A stretch of DNA of 46,500 nucleotides from Cristatella mucedo (taxonomy: Eukaryota > Bryozoa > Phylactolaemata > Cristatellidae): contig WPIO01000029.1 in NCBI GenBank assembly GCA_009760855.2, positions 3,203,501-3,250,000 of the forward strand, in the 5' to 3' direction. Position numbers and translations under genes: made by a program. This document shows positions 1-12,845 of the stretch, one piece after another. The notes beneath the pieces are model-generated. The model saw only the letters and a list, made by a program, of their open reading frames with translations. It was not told where the DNA came from and did no database searches. Within the stretch, counting starts at the first letter, position 1. Each line of letters starts with the position of its first letter.

Positions 1-948
1 ATTTTTCACCATTGCTTGAGTTCGCGTTTTTCATTTTCGCTCAAATGTAAGTGTGGCTACCGAGTTAGGCAATGTCAGCATGGTTGGCCAGGTTTGGATC
101 AATTCAAAAAATAGTAAAAATAGGTAGCAATGTAGTTTGATAATGTTGATGGAGGTTTCTTTAACCAAAATGATCAGTTAATGCTATGTAAAAGCTTATT
201 CAAGATATTAGGTGACGCATTAGTGAACAGCGAAATAGCTCTCGGGGTTATGGCTAGTAAAAGTAGCTCTCCGCCGCAGAGTTGCTTCCAAGGCTAAAAT
301 TCTACTTTACCCTATCAACTGCTCATCGCGTTCACTTTTTATTTGTCGCCGCTTAAGTAAAGGAAGAGAAAAGAGATATCACATCCTTGCCGATCCTGGG
401 TGTGTAACATCTTTTAAGCTACAACACAATAGCTTCTATCGTATCCTCTGCACGTTTTCTGGGTAAGGTTTGCATAATTTAAGGTTATATTCTTTAACGG
501 GTGCATGTTTCTTGTGTAATCCCGGGGCTCTCTCTGTTAGTAAATGCACAGTTCCAGTCGTTCCTCATTCCTAAGGACTTCACACTTGGCGCCGGAAGCC
601 GTTTGCAAAGGAGCAAAGTGAATTCGCTGCTTCGAACGGGCTCGGTCTTTACACGCAGCTGACAGGTTAGCGGTCGCCCACTAAAAAAATTCCAAGGCAA
701 GGTATGACAGGGACAGACCTTGGGTCCGCATGTTGTAGCGTGGAGGCTGTAGTACTTCTTTACTTTGATTCGCGCGTGAAGCAGCTGGCTGGTCCACCTT
801 CAGGAACGCGCTGTCTGTGTCCTCACGAAAGCCACGAGCCTACGGTGGGCGTTTGCAGTACGTTGGTGGCAGATTTTGACAAGCTTTGCAGAAAGTCCAC
901 CAAAATTGACGCGGCATACCGCCCGAGTTCAGTGCAGGCCGCCATTTT
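1..948. other. intergenic, no gene recognised
   Basis: Short open frames occur on both strands, but none has a recognisable domain, codon bias or splice context. Composition is mixed and slightly AT-rich. It ends at the ATT-rich tail of the first LINE copy. Confidence 0.5.
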
Positions 949-1713
949 TATTATTATAATATAATAATGATGCACTTGATAAAGCGCCCTCAGAGAACTC
1001 AATCTCTCTCTAGGCGCTTTACATTTTCTGAAAAAAGGGAAATGAAATTGAATGGTGAGTAATATCATGCTTGATAAACAAACGAAATGAATAACATGGG
1101 TAGGGGTGACATGCACAGGGTCAGCATGCACATGTGGTTAGTGGCAGCATGCACAGTGTCAGCCCCCATAAGCACATCAAGGACTAATCACAGGGACCCA
1201 CTAAATGCTGTCCTAAATAGGTGTGTTTTAAGTTCTTTTTAAATGTGGTCAGGTCAGGGGATATTCTGAGGCACGTCGGGAGGGATTTCCAGGCTTCGGG
1301 AGCATACGAACTAAATGCACGGTCTCCAAAGGATTTGAGGTTTGTACGGGGTATTTATAGACTGTTGGATTCCGAAAAGCGGGTGGTACGATGCTCGGCC
1401 TGATGGGAGAGTATATCTGAGAGATAGGCTGGAGCCAAAGAATGAAGTGACCTAGAAATGAGCGACAAAACCTTGAAGTCAATCCGTTGCTTGACTGGTA
1501 GCCAGTGCAGGTCGGCGAGAAGTGATGTAATGTGGAAGCTGCGACGCTCACGACAGACAGGCCAAGCTGCGGAGTTTTGCACCAGCTGCAATCGCCTGAT
1601 CGCACATGCCGGTAGCCCAGCGAGCAGTGAGTTGCAGAAGTCGAGACGGGATGTCACAAATGCATGGACCAACTTAGATGCGGTATCCTTATCTAAACAA
1701 ACCCGAAAACATC
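949..1713 (-). mobile_element. Family A L2-clade LINE, 5'-truncated copy
   Basis: On the minus strand this encodes the C-terminal part of an L2-clade reverse transcriptase polyprotein. Recognisable pieces are LDFCNSLLAGLPACAIRRLQ, RIDFKVLSL, RSLHSLAPAYLSD and FSESNS, spread over two frames, so at least one frameshift is present. The 3' untranslated part has repeated GCATGCACAGTGTCAGC-like blocks. It ends with the family hairpin (AAGCGCC ... GGCGCTT) and an ATT-rich tail at 949-970. Similarity to the 35.6 kb and 43.99 kb copies stops near 1713, so the copy is 5'-truncated and lacks endonuclease and RT catalytic parts. It is dead. Confidence 0.85.
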
Positions 1714-2790
1714 TTAGAGCTTCGCGCCTTACTTGTGAGCCTTTGTAGCTACTCTATAAGCCTAATAAATTTATCCTGGAAGCCTGCTAGCCACTCGGAA
1801 GGGGCTACTGGGCTTCCAGAGAGGGACAAAGGGAGCATTCCCTAAACAAGCCTGGTATACGCCCACTCACGGATCGTCTTCGAGCAGGGAAATGTTTGAA
1901 GACCCCGTAGTTCCAGGTAGTCCTAGCCTATGGATACGGCAGTAGTTGGCATCAACGGCTCTTTGGCTCGCAGGTCAAAGATCAAATCGGTCGATCTCGA
2001 GCCAACAGCGAAGCTCAACAGGTCTGTCGAGGCAAAGCCATATGTTAGAACTAACGCGGCTCCTGTGTGTGCCGGCTCCTGATACACTAATGTCCTTCGG
2101 CACAAGCGCGGCGACAATAACCGGTGTTAGTCCTTGCAGATCCTTGACAGACATTGGCCTAATTATCGCCTCGAAGTAAGTTTATTAAGTCGTAATTTCT
2201 GCGTCGATATCCGCTGGTGTGCCGACCCGGCAGCAGAGTTCGGCAACAGTAAAGCAAGTCCAGACACTAATAACGAGTCAATCTTCTTAAAGTAGATCGG
2301 TATATTCCTAACGCACAAAGGAGGTGCGTTTGCACTGCACCAGCCATAGTGTCCAGCTGAACAGCTATCGGGGGATTGCTTTTTACATGAGTTCAAACCG
2401 TAGAGCTATTTAATCTAGGGTTTAGACCCGTATAGAAAGCTAAAAAAATATATTGCGTTTAGGTGTGTAAAATCAAACCACTAGGTAGCACAATTTGTGT
2501 TCCAAAGTAGTCAATCTTAATTCTGAATTGCTCATGCTTCACATAGAAAATGACCAACATTCCCCAAAAAAGTTTCTTTTGTGACCAGGACACTGCTAGA
2601 TTTGAAACTTGCCCATTACCAAGGAGAACATTGGACGAATTAGCATTGTTTGGCTTACATTCACCAGGAGAAAAGCAAAAATAAATCAAAATTAGCATGT
2701 ATGTATACAAAATATAGGTGCATCAGTTTTTACAAATCGGTCCCGAACGTAGTCTCCCGTCATGTTTTCGCTATGCTGTTGGTGATAGAG
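1714..2790. other. intergenic, no gene recognised
   Basis: Several frames of 60-80 codons overlap on both strands with no conserved motif. No repeat relationship to other parts of the window was recognised. Confidence 0.4.
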
Positions 2791-3017
2791 CTGTGATTGT
2801 GCTTATGCGTGCTGACACTGTGCATGCTGCCACTAACCACACTTGCATGCTGACCCTGTGCATGTCACCCCTAACCATGTTATTAATGTTCTTTATCAAG
2901 CATGATATTTCCACTCACTATACTATCGTGTTTCCTTTGCAGTAAATGTAAAGCACCTAGAAAGAGATTGCATTTTCTGAGGGCGCTTTACCGAGTGCAT
3001 TATTATTATTATTATTG
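2791..3017 (+). mobile_element. Family A LINE, 3' end only
   Basis: A plus-strand copy of the family A 3' untranslated region: TGCGTGCTGACACTGTGCAT blocks, then the terminal hairpin and an (ATT)n tail near 2998-3016. No coding part is left. It is opposite in orientation to the copy at 949-1713. Confidence 0.8.
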
Positions 3018-3290
3018 TAGAGCTCGTTGACACCAGCATTCTCGTTGAATTTATCAAAATGCGCACGAAGAATATGGAATTTAAAGACGTTTAGAAGACC
3101 GTTGTATAGTAGTTCATATTAATAATGATTATGATAAAGATAAGTCATAATTTGTATAACTCCAAGAAAACCAAATCTACATCCTGGTGCATTACAACTC
3201 GCCTTAAAAGAGAAGCAGTAAAAAAAGAATTAACGCCATGCGTTATGCTAAGACGTATAAACATTAGATTTGCCTTGTCGCCTTAAAGCT

Positions 3291-3985
3291 TCAAGATGCT
3301 AGTGGCCATTCAAGAGCGAATGTCGTCGATACATGCTGCGAGAGAATTAAGTGAGCCGGATGCTGAGCGAGGCTGAGAGATAGGAGTCCGAGGAGACGTA
3401 GAGCTAAGGGTCGTCAGCACTGAAATGAAAGCCAGCATTGCGATTTGCGATGACATTGCCTAGAAGGAGAGTGTAGATGGTGAAAAGAAGGGGCCCCTAA
3501 GCGATCGAACTCTGAGAGATAGCGCCTACTGCTAGCTTTCCCCTCATGACCAACAACTATTTGCTTGTAGACTCTGCCATATCTCACTGAGGTGGGATCT
3601 AGTCAAGTTTAGCATTTTGCCGGCAATACCTGGACATTTAGTGAGAGGAGATGCTCCAGATGGATCTGGTTGTGAATCGCTTAATATATTGCTGGGGTAT
3701 CTAGGAGCACCAGCAGATCTAGGATCACCATCCTGATTGTCATTCTTCAGAATGCTGGTGTAAACCCGAAGCAGGGTTTTTGTATGGAATTGTTAGCAAA
3801 GAATCCAGCTTGGAACATATTAATAAGATCTGATGAGCTGATATCGTTGCTTAGCGGCTGAGACATTGGCAGTTCGAGTGTCTTGGATAAACATGTCAGA
3901 AGAAAGACTGGGCGAGAGTTGCTTAGGCCCTACGAATCTAGGATCGGCCTCTTGATGAGTACCCTTACTGCAGCTGCTTTCAGAG
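3291..3985 (-). pseudogene. Degenerate L2-like LINE reverse transcriptase
   Basis: Antisense traces of an L2-clade RT run in the usual order. There is a block matching the end of the RT (ATCCAAGAGCGAATGTC-like, near 3305), a block for the palm region near 3395-3480, the 'DLSAAFDT' region near 3700, and the 'LSKTLERV' region near 3870-3930. Stops and indels are frequent, and it is clearly more diverged than families A and B. It may be an older subfamily related to the copy at 26960-29190. Confidence 0.6.
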
Positions 3986-5070
3986 GTACGTACTTTATCG
4001 TTTACCAAGGACGTCGTTACAATATGTGTTATATTGTGCAGCAACGGGTCGATGCATTTCGTAAGGATAACTGTTGTGATAAGATCTAGAAGACTATATG
4101 CCCTATTAGCCCGATAGAAACTTATAGCGATGCGTTCAATAAAGATAGGCGCGAAGGAGTAGAGACAACCAGGCCAGACGATAATTTTGATTGTAGTATA
4201 AGTGTGATGACAGCGCGGGGAGATATTCTCTAAGTGTTATATCTTACCTTTGAAGGCTCTGCTAAGACGCCATTTTGATCGCAGAGCAGTTTGCTTGCCG
4301 GTGGGCTGCTAATAATTTATTCGATAGTGGACATTGACAATTTTGGTTAATTGATCAACTAGTGATTCGACCATTTCTTTTTAAAATTTGGATTTACTCT
4401 TAGCTAAAATGGATTGATACTATAATATCTTCAAATTTCAACCAATGGGCAGTGAGCCCCGACTTTTGGCTGCCTTTTCAATTTTACATATACTACTCCT
4501 TTACTTTCCTTATTTCAGCCGCAAACAAACGGGTGTCTTTGCAGCACTGACCCGCGTTTATTCACATGTGCAAAGTCATCTAGAAAGTTTTCTTAGGGGC
4601 GTGCTCTAAAGCATCGCATCTAGGAGGCAAAGTCTGCAGGAGGGGCAAGCAGAAGACAGAAAGAGAACGTTTTCAGCGGGCAACGTCAATCTCAAAAGGC
4701 TAGGTTTCTTGACCCACAACTCTCGAAAAGTTCCGCTGAATAGTTTTTCGGCTTTTGAATACTCAGGAAGATCAGAGCTACTGCTGCTCCATGCCACTTT
4801 CTCCTTGATAGTTAAATTCTCGGAGAATTCATTGCACATAATGATCGTCTTTATCTGTAGGCACAAAAAGACATCGGCTCCGACTCTTACTCAGACCACT
4901 TTGAGAATATTTTTCGATGGTAATGGAAAGCTTCCGACCACTTAACTAAAGCTGTGAAAATTTGTTTCATAAGGTCAACTTCATGCACTGCCCAGTTGTG
5001 GCTTCAGCACATTCCTGGTCCACCCGTGGCTTCCGGTTGCAACAATATTAATAACAATACATTTGTATGC
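3986..5070. other. intergenic, no gene recognised
   Basis: Mostly AT-rich, with short frames only (for example 4606-4866 minus and 4709-4945 plus) and no recognisable domain. No tandem repeat was seen. Confidence 0.4.
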
Positions 5071-5118
5071 CACCATCAGAGAACTTGATCTCTTTCTAGG
5101 CAACTTCCATTTGCTGAT
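5071..5118 (-). mobile_element. Family A LINE 3' hairpin remnant
   Basis: About 48 bp match the last part of family A on the minus strand: the CATCAGAGAACTTGATCTCT segment followed by TTCTAGG and CATTTGCTG. The outer hairpin arm has decayed. It is too short for more than a remnant call. Confidence 0.45.
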
Positions 5119-5344
5119 TGCTTCCAATAAAGAACTCGATCCGCTGGGGCAAGTCTCGCCTTTGGTAGTACACTTAGCAGCGTCTGCTGTCCTAAAGGCA
5201 AAGATAGCAAGCAAACTCGATAAAACTGCTTCGCGGGCCCGGCAGACATGCCAAGATTTTTAAATCTTCGACCTGACCTCCCAGCAGAACTCTTCGGGCA
5301 CACGGCGTCCAGAAAGCTATGGACGCCACTGTAATCCTCTCGGA

Positions 5345-5564
5345 GGTGCACATAGTGAGCCAGAAGTGCACCTAGTGAGCCAGAGATTCAAATAGTGAGC
5401 CGGAGGTGCACATAGTGAGCCAGAGGTGCACCTAGTGAGCCAGAGATTCAAATAGTGAGCCGGAGAGGCACATAGTGAGCCAGAGGTGCACCTAGTGAGC
5501 CAGAGCTGCACATAGTTAGCCAGAGGTGCACCTAGTGAGCCAGAGGTGCACCTAGTGAGCCAGA
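5345..5564. repeat. 20-bp minisatellite, 11 units
   Basis: Eleven tandem 20-bp units fill the interval exactly. The commonest unit is GGTGCACCTAGTGAGCCAGA. Units 1-3 and 4-6 form two copies of a 60-bp higher-order block, each ending in a GATTCAAATAGTGAGCCGGA unit; later units lose this periodicity. The unit length is not a multiple of three, and the minus-strand open frame through the array looks like a by-product. Confidence 0.9.
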
Positions 5565-6075
5565 GGAAGAGATGAGCACATATGCCACTATTACGTAGCA
5601 GCGCGGCAGCGTTCAGGCTCCTGGGTGTGCAGCCAATGAAGAGGCTCCTTTCATTGTGACGGCAGGCGTATCCCGTTACTTCGAATAGACTGTGGATGTT
5701 TTGCGGAACCGGAGCCCATTACATGGGAGAAGAAGCTCGAGAGAATTTATTGAAGCATCCTCCTTTCTGAGACTTGCACACTTGTATTCAACAAGTTCTA
5801 TTTCTCAGCGTATTTTAGAAAATATCTGCACCGGCATGAGGCCTGGTCATACTATGATCGCTCATTCCATTTCGTTTTTTATCAGGGTGGTACTGCTTTC
5901 TCTCCTCAGGTCCATCTCTAAAGGCATAATCTGGATCTGTAATGTCTTCCTCTCCCTCTGACTTCGGCGCAGTGTAGCACAGGGGTATTGATTGAAGTAG
6001 GGTCTGAAAAAATAGCAGGTGCATTCTTGCCAGTCCGACGCTTCCAAGGGTCTACCTGAAGATGTAGCAGTTATT
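5565..6075. other. intergenic, no gene recognised
   Basis: Between the minisatellite and the next LINE. An 89-codon plus frame at 5692-5961 has no recognisable domain. Confidence 0.4.
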
Positions 6076-7172
6076 TAATAATAATAATCATAATCATAAC
6101 ACACTTGATAAAGTACCCTCGGAGAACTCAATCTCTTTCTAGGCGCTTCACATTTGCTGCAAAGGGAAGGGCGATTGAATGGTGAGTAATATCATGCTGT
6201 ATAAACATGAATAACATGGTTAGGGGTGACATGCACAGGGTCAGCATGCACATGTGGTTAGTGACAGCATGCACAGTGTCAGCACGCATAAGCACATCAA
6301 GGACGAATCACAGGGACCCACTAAATGCTGTCCTAAATTGGTGTGCTTTTAAGTTCTTTTTAAATGTGGTCAAGTCAGGAGATGTTCTTACGCAAGTCGG
6401 GAGTGAGTTACGGGCTTTGGGAGCATAAGAACTAAATGCACGGTCTCCAAAGGATTTAAGGTTTGTAAGAGGTATTCGTATGCTGTTGGATTCCGAAAAG
6501 CGGGTGGTACGATGCTTGGCCTGGTGGGGGAGTAGATCTGAGAGATAGGCTGGAGCCAAAGAATGAAGTGACCTACAAGTGAGCGACAAAACTTTGAAGT
6601 CGATCCGTTGTTTGACTGGGGATCCAGTGCAGGTCGGCGAGAAGTGATGTGATGTGGCAACTGCGACGCTCACGACAGACAAACCTAGCTGCTGAGTTTT
6701 GCACCAGCTGTAATCGCCTGATTGCACATGCCGGTAGGCCAGCAAGCAGTGAGTTACAGAAGTCAAGACGCGATGTCACGAATGCATGGACCAACTTAGA
6801 TGTGGTATCCTTATCTAAACAAGCCTGAATTTTAGCAATGTTATGAAGCTGAAAATAGGCAGATTTGACTGTGATGTGGTCGTCTAACGAGAGGTCACTT
6901 TTTAACATGACACCTAGATTTTGTCCTGATTCCACAGGAGATATGCTGGCAGAGCCAATTTTGAGCGTCAGCCTTTCCAATATCTGAATCACACTGGGTT
7001 TGCCCATAACTTGTAAGTTAGTTTTATCATCGTTTAGTTGTAGAAAATTTGCTGCCATCCATGTGCGGATGTCATCAATACATGCAGCAAGTGAGTTGAG
7101 AGTATTCGAGGTGCTCGAAGGCTGGGAGGGATCAAAGCAAAGGTACAACTGAGTGTCATCCGCATTTAGACA
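6076..7172 (-). mobile_element. Family A L2-clade LINE, 5'-truncated copy
   Basis: The minus-strand coding remnant begins within the RT catalytic motif. ADDTQLYLCFD is preserved at the 5' break near 7170, but the expected FY before it is gone. It continues through LNDDKTNLQVMGKP, DKDTTSKLVHAF and NSAARFVCRERRSC, then shifts frame near 6600 to finish the usual C-terminus (SFGDRAFSSYAPKARNSLP, then THLFRTAF-like). The 3' UTR, hairpin and an AAT-rich tail end at 6076. A dead, 5'-truncated copy. Confidence 0.88.
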
Positions 7173-7539
7173 CCAAGCCATACTAGCATTCCTTGTCCAT
7201 TGCATTCTTCTGAAAATCGAAGTTCTTGTGAACATAGCTATATACGGAGATCGATACAGCTGAGACCTGTTTACAGCATATCTGGTTGTTGTGTGATAGC
7301 GACGAGTAAGAAATTACGTACCTGTGGACATCTAAACGCTTCACGCTTCTGGCTGTGTCATGTGCAGCAGCCTCACCTGCAACGAGGGCTGTTGCTTGAG
7401 CTCCACTGATTGTTAGTAACCTCGGGATTAGGTAACATCGTGCGTGTCTATTCTCCTTTCGCCATCATCATCAAAATGCGTTACTTTTTTCAGTTGCTGT
7501 TGCCAGGTAACTTAATGGTCATCAGGCCTGCAATAACTC
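7173..7539. other. spacer between two LINE copies
   Basis: No gene or repeat was recognised. The 5' ends of a minus-strand LINE (left) and a plus-strand LINE (right) face each other across it. Confidence 0.4.
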
Positions 7540-10150
7540 CGGCGGCCATGTTAACGCTTGTCTTGAGACTTCTCGCTCAATGTGCAATAAAACCCAAATA
7601 ATACATGACATTTGTATTGAGTACAATCTCAACCTATTTGCATTGACCAAGACCTGGCTGAAAATGACTAATTTTCTGGCCATCGTCGAGGCTACCCCGA
7701 CAGGTTTCTACTTCTTCCATACCCCAGCTCAATCAAAATAACTGGAGAGCAGCCATTGTCGCCCGTTCCTCCTTCGAGTTAAAACCATTTGCATTCCCGT
7801 CGAAGCTTTATATTTATACTCAATTCTCTTTCAATCTCTAGTTTTGACCTCCGACAACAAGCTGCCAATGGCGGCAGAAATCTGTCGCCAACAAGGTACC
7901 AAGTCCTCCTTTATCTCAGTTGTCTCTAATCCAATTTCGATTCTGTGTGTAAAAAATTTATCTTTCCTCATTATAGGTGATTTTGAAATTAGTTTTGACA
8001 ACCTAACTGACACCTCTAGTGCCAAACTTTATGGTCTGGCTTACTCATTTTTTTCTCGTGACTCGTGTGCATGACCCCACTCACAACAAAGGTCACAAAC
8101 TCGATCAAATATTCTCCCACAAGCGTATACTATCATCCTCTTATTTTTTACACATTGCTACGCATCTGACCACATGCCTATCTCATTAAGTTTACAGAAA
8201 GTTCCCTTCTCCACATCAAAATCATCGGTGAATAGTAAAACCTCAAGACAATGGACATCTATGGCGTCTGCGCAAAAATATATTCTTCGCCCTGCTGCTC
8301 AATCTCCCTTCCAACCTGCCATCGTTAAAAAGATTTTTACTCCGCCCGGAAATAATTCCTCTTCTAGTCAAAGAAGACTACTAGTTCTCTAGACCCTATT
8401 ACCAGCGTCCTACGTTGCATAGATCTGCTACTGCCATGCATCAATAACATTATAAATAAGTATGTAAAATAAATAAATAAATATGTGCTTCGACTCCAGT
8501 CATGCCAATGCAGCTTCCAAGAAAGCTGTTGTTAGGGCCAATAATTAAGGAAACAACACTAGACCAAGAGAATTTATTTAAGAAACATTCGCCCAGTCTC
8601 TCTTTTAACGTTGTTATCGAAGACACTGGAACGAAACTTCAAGCCACGGAAGTGAAATCCAGTCTGGTTTTGAAGCTAATAACTCCACACAGAGACAGCA
8701 TTGCTTCAGATGCATAACAGCCTTCTCAGGAATGCAGACTTAGGTAAAGTCTCTCTGCTTGTTTTGCTTCATCTTCCCGCTGCGGTTGACACAATTGATC
8801 ACCAAATACTCCTCAAGCGCCTCTTAACTTGCCTGGGCATTACTGGCACTGTGCTGCAATGATTCAGGTTCCTATCTCAGTAGAAGACTCAAGAGTATTG
8901 ATGTAAGCGGACAAAGTTCATCCGAGGAACTACTAAAGTATTGGGTACGTCAGGGCTCTGTGCTTGGTCTGCTTCTTTTCACAGTTCTTTTTCTTTATTT
9001 TATCTCCCTCTTGCCCATGCGATTGCAAAGTACAATCTAGGCTTTCACTTCTATGCAGATTTCACACAGTTGAACCTTTGCTTTGATCCCTCCAGCACGT
9101 GGAATTCTCTTTACTCCCTTGCTACATGAATTGATCAAATTCGCACATGGATGGCACCCAACTTTTTTTAAATTGAATGATGATAAAACCAATTTACTAG
9201 TTATGGGCGAACCAAGTGTGATTCAGAAATGGGAAAGTTTAACGCACACAATCGGCTCTGCCAGCATATGTCCTGTAGCAACTGAACGAAATCTGCGTTT
9301 CCTGTTCCAAAGCGACCTTTCTCTAGATGACCACATCAGCTCCACAGTTAAGTCTGCCTACTTTCTGTTACATAACATTGCTAAAATTTGTGCTTTCTTA
9401 GACAGAGATAACACATCAAAATTGGTCCACGAATTTGTGAAATCCCGCATCGACTTCTGTGATTTACTGCTTGCTGGTGTACTGACATGTGCAATCATAA
9501 GCTTACAGCTGGTGCAAAACTCTGCAGTTAAGCTTGTCTGTCGTGAGCGTTGCAGGTGCCACATCACATCGCTTCTAGCCGGCATGCACTGGCTCCCATT
9601 ACAGCACCACATCAACTTCAAGGCTCTGTCAGCAGTCACGCTTCGGTGCCTTCATTCTGGGGCACCTGTCAGAACTACTCCCTTGCCAGGCTATGCATCG
9701 TATCATCCGCTTCCCTGACTTAAATCGCGTAACTATTCCTCGTATAAATCTCATGTCCTTGGGATACCGTGCTTTTAGTTCGCATGCTCCCAAAACCTGG
9801 AATTCTCTCCCGACTGTCGTCACGAAATTACCTGACTTGATGACATTTTAAAAACAAGGTAAAAGAGCATCTGTTTATCACGACATTTTTTGGGTCCTTG
9901 TGATTCGTCCTTTGTGTCCTTATGCGTGCTGACACCGTGCATGCTACCACTAACCATATTTTGCATGTTGACCCTGTGCTTGTCACGTCTAACCATGTCA
10001 TTGTTGTTGACATTGTGCATGTTACCGCTACCCATTTGATCATGCTTCCTGTACAGCATATTTAAAATGCCTAGAACAAGTTCTCTGATTTTGTTCCGAG
10101 ATTAAATTCTTTGACGGGGCTATACAAAGTATTACTATTATGATTATTTT
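7540..10150 (+). pseudogene. Near full-length decayed family A LINE (EN + RT)
   Basis: The longest family A copy, and the only one with an endonuclease part. AP-type endonuclease traces are an LTKTWLKND-like block near 7645, GDFEISFD near 7976 (family GDFN, with the Asn replaced) and PTHNKGHKLDQIF near 8077. RT traces follow: ATLDQEN-like near 8540, the DTIDH region near 8790, the 'GSVLG' region near 8950, then FYADFTQLNLCFD near 9048, where the second catalytic Asp is Phe. The C-terminal part is open at 9083-9718. Many frameshifts and stops make it non-functional. The 3' end is a decayed hairpin with an ATT-rich tail near 10130-10150. Confidence 0.85.
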
Positions 10151-10597
10151 TGGATAGCAAATTTCATGGCTCCTTTTCTTCTCAGTGCCACCCGACCCAA
10201 TAGTACAGTAAAATGTCATGATCAATAAATAATAGGCTTCCACTAGATTTTAATTTATTCCACTAATGGCTTACAATTTTATAAGGACGAATTTTTTTTA
10301 GCAAGTTCTTATCTTACCTTTTCTTTTTTTTTCTTATCTTACCTTTTTTCTTACCTTTATTTTAGCTCTCACAGGTGGAACAAAGTGAGTAGTTTTTGTC
10401 TGACAGGTTTGCCGAAATGTTTTTATGCACCACACAGATCTTAGCTGATAGTATACAATTGTCTCCTTTTCTTGATCAATTGACAGCAGTAGTAGCAAAA
10501 TGCACGTGTCCTTTGCTTGTCGCCTCTTGCTGCTGTCAAATGAAAAGCGCAGATATTTATTAGCCACCAGTGGCGGAGTGTCTTAATGTTTTCCTTT
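10151..10597. other. intergenic, pyrimidine-rich patches
   Basis: Includes a T-rich stretch at about 10300-10365 with repeated TCTTATCTTACCTTTT-like units. No gene recognised. Confidence 0.4.
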
Positions 10598-10760
10598 AGC
10601 ATGCTGACCTAAGCATGATACTTTTTGCTTTGCATGCTTGATGCCGTGAATGTCACTAGCCCTTGGATACCGATTCTCTCCCAGCGAGTTTTAAAGCGCT
10701 GGACAGAGATTAGGTTCCCGTCGAGCGCTGTAAAAAAGACCAAGTATTATTCCTTCTACT
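10598..10760 (+). mobile_element. Decayed L2-type LINE 3' end
   Basis: Resembles the 3' end of the plus-strand copy at 32470-33058: a CAGCGAGTT-TAAAGCGC block, then AGATTAGGTT, GAGCGCTGTA and a loose ATT-containing tail. The hairpin arms are only partly kept. Tentative. Confidence 0.4.
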
Positions 10761-11025
10761 ATTCTCTGTTTTGGTAGCTAGAAGTAAAGTGAGCCATTAG
10801 TTGACTGAAGGGTTCCTCTATTAATACTATAATTTATATTATTTTAGGTTACTTAATAAGTAAAATATTAATAATTGCGACATAATAATGGATGAAACAA
10901 TGGATCAAAACCATGCCTAAAGGACTTTGTCTAGTGATCAAGCATCAAAGTAAACACATCAAATGGTTTTTTTAACCCCAGACTTTTAGCCCTAGTTGTA
11001 TCAGCAATGTTCTGGGAAATACTAC

Positions 11026-11729
<704 letters not shown>

Positions 11730-11773
<44 letters not shown>

Positions 11774-11827
11774 ACGCGCGCGCGTGTGTGTGTGTGTGTA
11801 TGTGTGTGTATGTGTGTGCGTGTGTGC
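11730..11827. repeat. (GA)n(CG)n(GT)n compound microsatellite
   Basis: About 40 bp of (GA)n, a short alternating CG stretch with Z-DNA potential, then about 45 bp of (GT)n with a few A substitutions. Confidence 0.95.
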
Positions 11828-12545
11828 AAGCTTAGTTACATCTGTCAGTGCCTTTAGGCTGGACGCCCCACCTACACGGCTATCCACTGCCGGCGATAGG
11901 CAGTGGCGTACTGAAGGGGGCAGGGGAACATATGCCCCCAGGCGAGGTTCTGCGGATGACAAAATGTATGCCTAATACTAGGATAGAGGCGCTATCTGTG
12001 TAGTTCGTCCCAGGGCGAACAATATCCTAGGAACTCCACTGGCGACAGGTCTTTGGGTTCAGGGCGCCTTAATTTTGTGTAATTCATTGCATTCGTCTTC
12101 GAAACAAGATCTCGATGAATGAATTTAGTTGTGGCGTACAAGCTCCATTTTTTTACTGTACCTAAGAGATACGATTGGTTTTTATCACTGACCTGCATTT
12201 AAGGCGTATAATATCTTTTTTGCTGCATTTTCAGTAGCTCTTGCTTTCTGTTTTAGTTATGGGTTCATGCTCTTGTGCAGTTTACGCGAGCTAACAATTC
12301 GGAGCATTTAGATGAGAGTTGTAGTTGTTGACTTCAATGCGAGATACTGTAATACATGCAAATTGCCCACACACTTCACGTCGTCTCGGCTCAGGTCCAA
12401 GTTCATTCGTTCATTCATGCACCGACAGATACAATTTAGCGCATTGTTGTGCCAAGGCGATCGAAGAGTGAAAGTTCGTGCTTGCTTACTTCGTTCTGAC
12501 TTTTTGGCTCAGACTCGGAGCCTCCGTCTCGGAGTCTGACGCTTC
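11828..12545. other. intergenic, no gene recognised
   Basis: Short frames on both strands without recognisable domains. Lies upstream of the Hox4-class gene and could hold regulatory DNA, but nothing specific can be read. Confidence 0.35.
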
Positions 12546-12625
12546 CTATGGCCTAGCGGTCAGTGCCAAGGACTCCGGGTCCTGGAATGGCGAGTTTGAA
12601 TGGAACTGCTGGCAAGAACTCTCCT
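12546..12625 (+). mobile_element. tRNA-like SINE head (tentative)
   Basis: TGGCCTAGCGG near 12549 is a good match to the Pol III A box. GAGTTTGAATGG about 40 bp later is a B-box-like segment with two or so mismatches. Between them a GGAC/GTCC pair could form a small stem. The body that follows was not matched to the other SINEs. It may be an old SINE or a tRNA pseudogene. Confidence 0.35.
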
Positions 12626-12721
12626 CAGTGGCAGCCAAAAGACCAAATATAAATCCGAAGGATGACCCTCAAAATGCAGTCATCCTGCATCGGATCTGCG
12701 AAGTTTTGGCCCCGCCTTAAT

Positions 12722-12845
12722 GCAATATAATGTATCTCCGTCTGCAACTGAGTGGAGTGACAAAAGACACGCGGTCAAGCCTCTGGGACTTGAGAACTAG
12801 CCTTGCAGCCATATTCATAGCCATTTGCAGTGTTACTTGCTGCTT
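12722..12845 (-). mobile_element. Family B LINE fragment with internal deletion
   Basis: The outer piece (TAATGTATCTCCGTCTGCAA) matches the extreme 3' end of family B. The inner piece (CTGGGACTTGA ... CCTTGCAGCCATATTCATAG) matches a part that lies about 550 bp from the 3' end in the copy at 33747. The two are joined directly, so this is an internally deleted remnant. Confidence 0.6.

Noticed and set aside
5317-5511. Repetitive minus-strand protein over the 20-bp minisatellite
   Set aside because: The unit length is not a multiple of three, and the frame is explained by the repeat.
5345-5564. CRISPR-like array
   Set aside because: Direct tandem units with no spacers, in a metazoan genome.
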